Of a stretch of DNA of 31,926 nucleotides, positions 8,669-15,282 are shown in pieces (position 1 is the first letter of the stretch; the number at the start of each line of letters is the position of its first letter). The DNA lies in NCBI GenBank assembly GCA_964485695.1, contig CAZAKZ010000060.1, positions 1 to 31,926 on the forward strand, read 5' to 3'. The translations under genes and the position numbers were made by a program. The stretch is from CAZAKZ01 sp964485695. Its GTDB lineage: Bacteria > Planctomycetota > JAFGQW01. The notes under the pieces were generated by a model, which did not search any database, was not told the origin of the DNA, and was given only the letters and a program-made list of their open reading frames with translations.

Positions 8669-9010
8669 CTAAGTTGTTTTCTTCCAATCAGTTTTCGCTT
8701 GGCGTTTGCAGATGTGGCTCACGCGTTCGACCTCGATCCCGTTCACGGTATCGCGGAGCAATCGGATTCGCTTGAGAGAGCGGAGTGCGGCCTCGCCCGA
8801 AAGATCCTGGATACCCGCATTCCGGAGCTTTCGTTCCAGGATCCGCTCGAACAGAAGCGCCAGCATACAGACGAACACGTGGGCGGTGATCCGTGTCGCT
8901 ATGCGGTGATGCATGAGGCGGAGATCTATGAAGCTCTTCAGATCCCGGAAAGCCCGCTCCACCCGTGCCAGCTCTTTGTAGCGTGCGACGACCTCTTCGT
9001 CGGTTTCCTT
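8669..9010 (-). pseudogene. IS1634/IS4-type transposase, C-terminal remnant
   Basis: On the minus strand the open frame between a stop at 9011-9013 and the TAG at 8669-8671 reads as the end of an IS1634-like DDE transposase. It includes YKELARVERAFRDLKS, then HRIATRITAHVFVCMLA and LLFERILERKL. The conserved glutamate of the RVERAFR block is typical of the family's last catalytic segment. Everything upstream (the N-terminal two thirds of the usual protein) is missing or scrambled, and no terminal inverted repeats are evident. This is a dead fragment left by an old insertion, lying directly after the hydrogenase operon. Confidence 0.75.
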
Positions 9011-9093
9011 TCAGGTAATCGTCAGGGGGTAGAAATCGGATTTTCAAAAAAAGATCTTGTACTCTGATTTCGAATACGTTTCATTCTGAGGAA

Positions 9094-9261
9094 TGAAGCA
9101 TAGAATGCAATCCTGTCCGAGCTGCAAAGAGCTGAAGAAGAAGCTTGAGGTCCTTGAGTCAACGAAAAGACCGATTTGTCTGCAGGATTTCGTGGCCGTG
9201 GGCGAGAATCGTCCGGTTTTGCGATGGCCGCCCGCGCCGAGCCGACTCCCAATTATGTAAA
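9094..9261 (+). pseudogene. Possible N-terminal scrap of an IS66-like transposase
   Basis: A 55-codon frame from ATG 9094 begins MKHRMQSCPSCKELKKKLE. The CPxCxxLxxxLxxLE pattern resembles the start of IS66-family transposases that have an N-terminal Cys pair and coiled coil. Similarity ends after about 25 residues and the rest is low-complexity and unrecognised. It lies between another transposase remnant and a cluster of hairpins, which supports a mobile-element origin. It could also be a chance small ORF. Confidence 0.3.
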
Positions 9262-9263
9262 CT

Positions 9264-9296
9264 GAAATCGCTTGAATCGGGCTATCCACCGCCAGG
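9264..9296 (+). repeat. Copy 1 of a short dispersed repeat (second copy at 30132-30166)
   Basis: GAAATCGCT, TGAATCGG and CTATCCACCG occur here in order. They recur at 30132-30166 as GAAACCGCT, TGAATTGG and CTATCCACCG, with a two-base and a one-base indel between them. By eye about 29 of 33 positions agree. Both copies lie upstream of genes for secreted proteins. This copy overlaps the first arm of the hairpin cluster at 9265-9411. Confidence 0.45.
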
Positions 9297-9411
9297 GGCG
9301 GTGGCATTACGCCCGATTCATGGCTTCGCCACCGCGATTTCTTAAGAATGTTCTGAACGGCAAAGCCGTTCAGTTCTCTGACCACGCCCAGAGGACGTGG
9401 GTTTCTATTTT
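9265..9411 (+). other. Cluster of three hairpins, candidate structured RNA or insertion-element end
   Basis: Nested arms fold here. AAATCGC (9265-9271) pairs with GCGATTT (9334-9340). GAATCGGGC (9274-9282) pairs with GCCCGATTC (9311-9319). CCACCGCC (9286-9293) pairs with GGCGGTGG (9297-9304). A second, perfect hairpin follows: CTGAACGGC, loop AAA, GCCGTTCAG (9353-9373). A third has CCACG (9382-9386) pairing with CGTGG (9396-9400) and ends in a T-rich run, so it could act as a terminator. The arrangement is reminiscent of the foldback ends and guide RNA region of IS200/IS605 elements, but no TnpA or TnpB is visible. The rest of 9412-9552 shows no clear feature beyond the ribosome site of the next gene. 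Confidence 0.5.
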
Positions 9412-9552
9412 GAACTAAATCGTATTGACTATACAAACTGACTGCGCCCGTCTGATCCGGGTTGAGCGGCCGCGAGGAAGCCGGTAAGATGCCGCGAACC
9501 GACCTGTTAGCGCGCACGTAGACGGGTGCGCTCGAGACACGGGGGAGATTCC

Positions 9553-11784
9553 ATGACCCATTGGCTCTCATTCGTTCTGCTCGCTCTTGCTGCCGCGGAC
9601 GAGCCCGCCCCGTTCGGCTTCGCGGGCATCGAGCTCTACAAGGCGAGCGTGACCGCGGACAACCTGGTCGCCGGCGACTTCGATGGCGACGGTCTCCGCG
9701 ACTTCGCACTGGTGAATGACGAGCGCTCACGCATCGAGATCTTCTTGCAGAAGACCGCGGAGGAGCGCACCCGCTCCAAGAAGAATCCCGCGCACTACGA
9801 CGACGTGAACGAGATCCACGACGACGCCCGGTTCGAGAAGCGCCTGATCCCGCTGGAGAGCACGGTCCACGCCATGATCGCGGCCGATCTCGACGTCGAC
9901 GGCACGGCGGAGCTGGTGACCCGCGCGGTGCCGCCCCGGCTGACCGTGTGGCGGCGCGAGAAGGCGGACCGCTGGGAGAAGTCGCAGTCGATCAAGCTCA
10001 AGGAGGGGGCCGGTCACCGACGGAGCCTGCTCGCCGAGGATTTGAACGGCGACGGACGCCTCGACGTGGCTATGCTCGGCAAGGAGAAGATCTACCTTTT
10101 TCTCCAGAACGAGCAGGGCCGACTCGCCGCGCCGGAGACGTTTCCGACGGCGCTACGCGAGGGCAACGGGCTCGCGTTCCTCCGCCCCGAGAGCGGTCGC
10201 CCCGCGCTGGTGATCTACCGGATCGGCCAGGAGCATGGGATCGCGATCCGGCCACTTCTCGGACAAGCGCTGGGCCCCGAGTGGATACACCGCACCGGGC
10301 GCATGGACACGATCTATCTCCCGCCCCGTCAGGAGTGCTTGAGCATCGTGTCGGTCATGCGGGTCTCCGGACGGCTGCACGAAAAGACGGTCAAGAGCGC
10401 GCCCAACGCGGACCACGTGTTCGAGACGCCGCTCTCGCTCTACCCCGTGACGGCCGAGCGAGGCACCCAGAACCGCGGCATCGCGGTCGGCGACTTGAAC
10501 GGGGACGGCCGCGCGGACGTCGTGGTGTCGCGACCGGCCGCATCGGTGCTGAGCGTCTACCTCCAGCGTGAGGACGGATTCTTCGACGCGCCGCGCGACA
10601 CGGCCTCGTTTGCCGGATCCAGGGTCGTGCAGGTCGGGGATTTCGACGGCGACGGCACCGCCGAGGTGCTCGCCGTGAGCGAAAACGAGCACATTGTCGG
10701 GCTGGCCGCCTTCCGGGGCGACCGGCTGGCGAACACCAGGCCGGTGGCGGGCATCCAGGGGACGCCCCTGGCCGCGATCGCGGCGTCGCTGACCTCCGCC
10801 GACCGCATGGATCTCGCGGTCGCGGCCGAGATGAAGCGAAAGTACGCGGTGTTCATTCTGCCTGCATTCGCGGGTCCACCGGTCCGGGTCGATCTCAAGG
10901 ATCTCCGGTCCAAGCCGACCCGGCTGCTCGCGATCGACCTCGATCACGACGGGGACCAGGATCTGGCCGTGGTCGGCACGCGCGGTGCCTTCGGGCTGGT
11001 GCTGAACGAGGGCGGTGGCAAGTTCACCGCACTGGCGCCGGAGGCGTTCGGAGGCAAGTGGTTGCTGAAGAACGTTCCCGCGCAGGCCTACGCCGTGACC
11101 CGGCTTCCCGACGGAAAAGAGGCGATCCTGGTGGCCAAGAAGACCATTGGCCGCGCCATGGTGCTCAACGCCCAGCGACAGCTGGTCGTGGCCGACCAGA
11201 TCAGCGCCGGCGACGCCGTGACGCTGGCGGGCATCGCACGCTCGGGTGACGAGATCGTGGTGTTCGACGAGAAGTCCGCCTCGCTGATCGTGCTCACGCG
11301 GCGGGACGGTGAGTGGAAACGCCGCCAGGAGATCGAGCTGCCTTCGAGCGTGGTTCGTAGCGTACGCGCGGTCCGGCTTCGCGCGGAGGGTCCGCCCGAT
11401 CTCCTGGTGGCCGAGAAGTCGGGGTTCTTGATCGTCCGGCGCGGGCAGACCGAGGGGCGGCTCGAGTCGACCTGGAACTACGAGAGCGACGTGAAGGACG
11501 CGCGACTTCGTCTGGTGGCGCAGGGAGACCTGAACGCCGACGGGAAGCCGGATCTTGCAGTGACCGACTCCAAGAAGCGCGCGCTGGAGCTGCTCGTGCC
11601 GCCGGAGAAGGCCGGCGCCAAGGTGCACCGCGGGCTTCGCTTCGAGATCTACGAGGATCACCGCGGGCTGAGGCGTCGTTCCAGCCAGGTGCGCGAGATG
11701 GTGGTTGCCGACGTGACCGGCGACCGGAAGGACGATCTTCTCTTCTTGCTGCACGACCGCGTGGTGCTGTATCCCCAGGAGTAG
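9553..11784 (+). CDS. Secreted FG-GAP/VCBS-repeat protein
   Basis: This is a 743-aa exported protein predicted to fold as a beta-propeller of FG-GAP/VCBS repeats. A signal peptide is clear (MTHWLSFVLLALAAA, then DEPAP). Repeats carry the calcium-loop pattern DxDxDGxxD: GDFDGDGLRDFAL (about 41-53), ADLDVDGTAEL, EDLNGDGRLDVAM, GDLNGDGRADVVV, GDFDGDGTAEVLA, IDLDHDGDQDLAV, GDLNADGKPDLAV and, near the C-terminus, a degraded ADVTGDRKDDLL. Such proteins act outside the cytoplasm in adhesion or binding; no enzyme motif is seen. ATG 9553 is chosen because it begins the signal peptide and follows GGGGGAG (9541-9547); an in-frame GTG at 9526 would spoil the signal. A protease gene follows after 24 bp and is probably co-transcribed. 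It sits between transposase remnants, so it may be part of an acquired segment. Confidence 0.9.
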   Translation: MTHWLSFVLLALAAADEPAPFGFAGIELYKASVTADNLVAGDFDGDGLRDFALVNDERSRIEIFLQKTAEERTRSKKNPAHYDDVNEIHDDARFEKRLIPLESTVHAMIAADLDVDGTAELVTRAVPPRLTVWRREKADRWEKSQSIKLKEGAGHRRSLLAEDLNGDGRLDVAMLGKEKIYLFLQNEQGRLAAPETFPTALREGNGLAFLRPESGRPALVIYRIGQEHGIAIRPLLGQALGPEWIHRTGRMDTIYLPPRQECLSIVSVMRVSGRLHEKTVKSAPNADHVFETPLSLYPVTAERGTQNRGIAVGDLNGDGRADVVVSRPAASVLSVYLQREDGFFDAPRDTASFAGSRVVQVGDFDGDGTAEVLAVSENEHIVGLAAFRGDRLANTRPVAGIQGTPLAAIAASLTSADRMDLAVAAEMKRKYAVFILPAFAGPPVRVDLKDLRSKPTRLLAIDLDHDGDQDLAVVGTRGAFGLVLNEGGGKFTALAPEAFGGKWLLKNVPAQAYAVTRLPDGKEAILVAKKTIGRAMVLNAQRQLVVADQISAGDAVTLAGIARSGDEIVVFDEKSASLIVLTRRDGEWKRRQEIELPSSVVRSVRAVRLRAEGPPDLLVAEKSGFLIVRRGQTEGRLESTWNYESDVKDARLRLVAQGDLNADGKPDLAVTDSKKRALELLVPPEKAGAKVHRGLRFEIYEDHRGLRRRSSQVREMVVADVTGDRKDDLLFLLHDRVVLYPQE

Positions 11785-11808
11785 GTTCGTAAAAGCCACG
11801 GAGTAGCC

Positions 11809-12720
11809 ATGAAGATTGCCCTCCTCACGATACTCCTCGTCCTCGGCGACGGGGGCGAGGTGTTCAAGTTCGACGGTGGGGCCGAGGTTCGCGGCCGGGT
11901 GGTGAAGGAAACCCCGGACACGGTGTTCGTGGATCTCGGCTTCACGGTGATGCCCGTGCCGAAGAAGCACGTGCGCGAGCGGACCAAGATCGAGAAAGCG
12001 AGCGAGCCGTCCCCGGAAGGCGAGAAGCGGTCGATCTACTTCGTCCGCGATCTCCCGCGCGCGCCGATCCAGGACCTCGCCAAGCGCTTCGGGCCGGCCG
12101 TGGTGCTGGTGAAGACCCCGAGCGCGCTCGGATCCGGGTTCATCATCGACGACCACGAGGGCTATGTGGTCACCAATTTCCACGTGATCGAGAATGAGAC
12201 CGAGATCAAGGTGACGGTGTTCAAGCAGGCAGGAACCGAGTTCACCCACGTGCTCTACGACAAGGTGAAGATCGTGGCCATTTCGCCGTTCTTCGATCTG
12301 GCGCTCCTGAAGCTGGAGAAGTTCGAGAAGGGCGAGCTCGAGAAGGTCTACCTCGGCGAGATCGAGCGCCTGACGCGCGGCGACAAGGTCTTCGCCATTG
12401 GCAATCCGCTAGGCCTCTCGCGCTCCGTCACCGAGGGCATCGTGAGCACGCGATACCGCGAGCAGCGGGGGAAGGTCACCATCCAGACCACCGCCGCGAT
12501 CAACCCCGGCAACTCCGGCGGTCCGCTGTTCAACGACCGCGGCGAAGTGATCGGCGTCACCAGCTCGAAGCTCATGGGCGTCGGGATCGAGGGCATCGCC
12601 TTCGCCATCCCGGTCAACTACGTGATCGACTTCCTCGTCAACCGCGAAGCCTTCGCCTACGACAAGGACAATCCCAGCTCCGGCGTCCGCTACCGCACCC
12701 CCCCGCGCAAGCGCAAGTAA
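11809..12720 (+). CDS. HtrA-like (S1C) serine protease without PDZ domain
   Basis: This is a 303-aa trypsin-like serine protease of the DegP/HtrA type. The catalytic triad is H125 (VTNFHVI), D163 (FFDLALLKLE) and S236 (NPGNSGGPLF), with the conserved IGNPLGLSRSVTEGIVS strand before the serine. A short hydrophobic N-terminus (MKIALLTILLVLG) suggests export. Residues 20-55 form a small beta-rich module (VRGRVVKETPDTVFVDLGF) of a type often found in planctomycete secreted proteins. The C-terminus stops right after the protease domain with a basic tail (PPRKRK), so there is no PDZ domain. CGGAG at 11799-11803 precedes the ATG. It follows the FG-GAP gene by 24 bp and may process or protect that protein; this link is inferred from position only. 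Confidence 0.92.
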   Translation: MKIALLTILLVLGDGGEVFKFDGGAEVRGRVVKETPDTVFVDLGFTVMPVPKKHVRERTKIEKASEPSPEGEKRSIYFVRDLPRAPIQDLAKRFGPAVVLVKTPSALGSGFIIDDHEGYVVTNFHVIENETEIKVTVFKQAGTEFTHVLYDKVKIVAISPFFDLALLKLEKFEKGELEKVYLGEIERLTRGDKVFAIGNPLGLSRSVTEGIVSTRYREQRGKVTIQTTAAINPGNSGGPLFNDRGEVIGVTSSKLMGVGIEGIAFAIPVNYVIDFLVNREAFAYDKDNPSSGVRYRTPPRKRK

Positions 12721-12723
12721 CCC

Positions 12724-12790
12724 GTACGGAGTCAGGACCAAAGTGGCGAGTTAGCCCCCTTAACTCGCCACTTTGGTCCTGACTCCGTAC
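12724..12790. repeat. Perfect 30-bp inverted repeat with 7-nt loop
   Basis: Arm 12724-12753 (begins GTACGGAGTCAGGACC, ends GGCGAGTTA) is exactly complementary to arm 12761-12790, with the loop GCCCCCT at 12754-12760. It starts 3 nt after the protease stop, between it and a convergent broken gene. It lacks a T-run and is far longer than a normal terminator stem. Candidates are a REP/REPIN-type or MITE-like palindrome, or a bidirectional terminator. Confidence 0.9.
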
Positions 12791-12793
12791 GTC

Positions 12794-13183
12794 CTAGCGG
12801 ATGCGAGCCTTGGCCTTCAACTCGGCGTCGCTGTACTTGGGGATGCGGGTCTTCCAGCGGGCGTTCATGCGGTCGATGATCAGGTTGGCGAGCAGGGCGT
12901 TGCTCACCGCGGTCGGGTGGATCTTGTCGGCGAAGATGTGGTCGTAGCCACCGCGGAGCGGCGGGCCCACCAGCTTTCGGCCGCCCACGGTAGGCGGGTT
13001 GAGTGCGAACGACCGGATGATCGCCTCCGCCGTGTCTAGCACAACCACCTGGGGGTAGGCCTCCAAGGCGCGGATCATGTCGTTCAGGCGCTTCAGGTGG
13101 AGTCGAAAGTTCCTGCCGACCGTCGTATTGCGCTGACTCCACTCCTGCGGGGTGATATCTACGACTACAGCACTCCAACGAAA
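12794..13183 (-). pseudogene. SGNH/GDSL hydrolase, C-terminal remnant
   Basis: The minus-strand frame has no plausible start. It reads AVVVDITPQEW, then NFRLHLKRLNDMIRALEAYP, and later HIFADKIHPTAVSNALLANL. The DxxH block (ADKIHPT) is the catalytic Asp/His motif (block V) of SGNH/GDSL esterases, and the 'RLNDMIRAL' helix is also typical. The N-terminal half with the GDSL serine and the Gly and Asn blocks is absent: the frame closes with a stop at 13184-13186 and only degraded DNA lies beyond. An in-frame ATG at 13078 would give a 94-aa product with no nucleophile. This is a truncated, presumably inactive gene whose 3' end abuts the long palindrome. Confidence 0.7.
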
Positions 13184-13302
13184 TTACCGACCAGAAACGA
13201 CTTCTTGCAGTTCTTCTACCGCAGACTGAGCTGGGTTCCCCAGTCCCAAAACAAGAGGGTTATTGCCACCTGGTTCCTCCTGCTGAAGCAAATCTATTTA
13301 CA

Positions 13303-13434
13303 TCACGGCCCGACATGGAATGAGACGCCGTTGGTGACGAGGTAACCAGCAGGTGCGGTGGAGTTGCTGGCATATGTCTGAAGCTCGACAACGAAGGTGG
13401 CGGCATACGGAAAACGGAAAGGAATCAACCCCAT
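13303..13434 (-). pseudogene. Possible C-terminal scrap of a secreted protein
   Basis: A 43-codon minus-strand frame reads MGLIPFRFPYAATFVVELQ and ends with TNGVSFHVGP then stop. The alternating hydrophobic strands and the terminal 'TNGVxFxxG' look like the last beta-strands of secreted beta-sandwich proteins. No upstream continuation is found. The rest of 13187-13640 contains no gene, RNA or repeat that I recognise and looks like decayed sequence. Confidence 0.25.
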
Positions 13435-13644
13435 TTTTACCTCGTGTGTCGGGTGTCAAGTCCTGGAAGTCCTGGAAGGAGAGGTGTCAGATAAGAACAG
13501 GGAGAGAAGTTTTCGGGTATATGTGAGGATTCGCTGGAGCAAAATAGTCGCGCTTTTGCTGTAAAAGCGAGTGAGAATGGAGGTCAGTACGCACCCCGGG
13601 CCGACAGCGTAATAAATTCCATGAGAAGTCAGCCAAGGGCCTGC

Positions 13645-14004
13645 CTACGGCGGCCATCGAGCCGGTGTGATGGGTGGAGGATCAAGAGAAAGATCGAGAC
13701 ATTCCAGGATCGCGCGGATGACCGGTGGATCAGTGATCAACGCAATCACCCGCCACCGACCCCCACAGTCACATTTCAAAAAGTCAACAAGGAACACTCT
13801 CATGAGCAATTCCACCCACGTGTATCTTTGGCTCCGCCCAGATTCCACCATCTCGTCGGGCTCGTCGTATCCACAGCCAGTGCGCTTTGCCCTGTGGTTG
13901 GCCGTGGGTTGAGGGACGATCTAGGATCGCCAGGCGGCGTTGGGTCCGAAGACACAAAGCAGCCGGGTGAGATCGTGTGTGACTTCTTCTGGATCAAGCC
14001 GTAG
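13645..14004 (-). pseudogene. IS91-family (Y2) transposase C-terminal remnant with in-frame stop
   Basis: On the minus strand, LRLDPEEV and CVFGPNAAWRS are followed by an in-frame TAG (13921-13923), then IVPQPTANHRAKRTGCGYDE, RYTWVELLMRVFLVDFLKC, CGGRWRVIALITDPPVIRA and ILECLDL, and a TAG at 13645-13647. The last part (WxELLxRVFxVDxLxC followed by CGGRxRVIAxITDP) is the characteristic C-terminus of IS91/IS801-like transposases with a Cys-rich knob. The Y2 catalytic region is missing. It is a decayed copy marking the right border of the accessory stretch. Confidence 0.75.
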
Positions 14005-14016
14005 CGCGGCAACCGC

Positions 14017-15063
14017 TCAGCTCTCCCACACCTCAAGGCCGGCGCGATCCAGGGACACGGGAATGGAGGCGATGCCGAGGCCCAGGCCTTCTACTTCGCG
14101 GATCATCCGGTCCCTCTGATCCCGGTCGGCTCCGGAGAGCAGGGTCAGGGAACCGCCCGATCCACCGGCGCCGTTCACCTTCCAGCCCAGGGCCCCGTGG
14201 TCCCGGGCAAGTGTTATCACGCGGTCGGCCTCCGGGGAGATCAGGTCGGGGTGCAGCGCCCTCTGGCGCTCGTTGTTCTGGCGCATCACCTCGCCGTACG
14301 CCTCGAGGTCTCCCTTGACCAGGGCCTCCCTGGCCTCGTCGGCCAGCCGCCTCAGCGCCTCCAGGTGCTCGAACCCGGCGCTCCGGTTCTCGAGGAGGGC
14401 GATGACCTTCTCGTGGAGGGCGGACGAGGTATGGGCGCTCCCCAGGAAGAGGAGGTGAAGGCGCAGACCCAGGTCGGCGAGGAGATTCTCCTCCAGAGCG
14501 AGGCCCTCTACGTCGGCGGCCGGGTAGTCCCGCATGTGAATGAACGAGACGCCGCCGTGGGCCGCGCAGAGCTGGTCCTGGATCCCGCTCTGGAGGCCCA
14601 GCTTCTCCGTCTCCACCCGGTGCGCCAGCGAGGCGATGGCCTCCCTGGATCGGCCGGGACCGGTGAGCCGATCCAGGGCGCCCAGCAGCGCCACGCAAAC
14701 CGAGGCGGACGTCCCCGTGGAGCAGCCGCTGGGCACGTGGGACCGGAGCGCGACCTCGATGTCCACGTCGTGCGGCACGGGCAGGGAGTTCAGGGCGCCT
14801 TGCAGCAAGGGGTGCCGGTCGTATCCCGGTGCATCCGGGTCGACGCGGAACCGGTCGCCGTAGTCCACGGCATGGACGTGCGCCCGGTCCTGGCGGCAAG
14901 AGGGATTCTCGAAGACCGCCACCTCAACCTCGACCCTGGGCGACATTGCAAGATTCAGGACCTTGCCTTCCCCGGAGAACCAGGTGTCGGTCCAGCCTCC
15001 GATGTCGTTCACGCGGATCGGGGCTCTGGCATGAATGATCGTCCGGGGATTCGTCCGGTTCAT
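14017..15063 (-). CDS. GHMP-family sugar kinase (HddA/fucokinase-like)
   Basis: This 348-aa cytoplasmic kinase has the three GHMP motifs. Motif 1 is RAPIRVNDIGGWTDT (residues 13-27) and binds sugar. Motif 2 is PSGCSTGTSASV (111-122), the ATP-phosphate loop. Motif 3 is GAGGSGGSLTLL near 300. The closest families I know are D-glycero-D-manno-heptose 7-phosphate kinase (HddA) and the kinase domain of fucokinase, which phosphorylate sugars bound for nucleotide-activated heptose or fucose. No other heptose or fucose gene is in the window, so the substrate cannot be fixed. The length fits HddA. The ATG has only a weak ribosome site (GCGGGA). It is divergent from valS across about 220 bp that contain two palindromes. 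Confidence 0.87.
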   Translation of the reverse strand: MNRTNPRTIIHARAPIRVNDIGGWTDTWFSGEGKVLNLAMSPRVEVEVAVFENPSCRQDRAHVHAVDYGDRFRVDPDAPGYDRHPLLQGALNSLPVPHDVDIEVALRSHVPSGCSTGTSASVCVALLGALDRLTGPGRSREAIASLAHRVETEKLGLQSGIQDQLCAAHGGVSFIHMRDYPAADVEGLALEENLLADLGLRLHLLFLGSAHTSSALHEKVIALLENRSAGFEHLEALRRLADEAREALVKGDLEAYGEVMRQNNERQRALHPDLISPEADRVITLARDHGALGWKVNGAGGSGGSLTLLSGADRDQRDRMIREVEGLGLGIASIPVSLDRAGLEVWES

Positions 15064-15134
15064 TTCAGATACGTCCCGCCAATCGACGACAAGTCTACCA
15101 CTCAGAGGGGAAAGTGGTCAAAGACACCTTGGAG

Positions 15135-15182
15135 TAGGGGCAAATGGCCCCTATAGGGAATAGGGCTCTGTCCACAGGACAG
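15135..15182. promoter_or_regulatory. Two palindromes in the kinase/valS divergent intergenic region
   Basis: TAGGGGC (15135-15141) pairs with GCCCCTA (15147-15153) around a 5-nt loop. CTGTCC (15168-15173) pairs with GGACAG (15177-15182) around ACA. Both sit about midway between the two divergent start codons. They could be operator sites or leader hairpins of valS. No full T-box features (specifier loop, conserved T-box sequence) are evident, so I do not call a riboswitch. Confidence 0.35.
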
Positions 15183-15282
15183 GACGTGTCCGATTCAAGG
15201 TCCGATACGGCCGCACACCGCCACTCTAAAACAAATTGAGAGCGGGATTTAGGCCGTTCAAGCAAGGCTCGATTCCAGCGCC

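Noticed and set aside
10153..12249. Long minus-strand open frame (698 codons) across the FG-GAP and protease genes
   Set aside because: It spans two recognisable plus-strand genes and their spacer and encodes a His/Gly/Arg-rich, featureless product.
12724..12790. Ordinary rho-independent terminator
   Set aside because: The stem is 30 bp long and perfect, has no following T-run, and reads the same from both sides, so a terminator alone is a poor explanation.
15120..15282. T-box riboswitch upstream of valS
   Set aside because: The two hairpins are short and the conserved T-box sequence and a terminator are not found.
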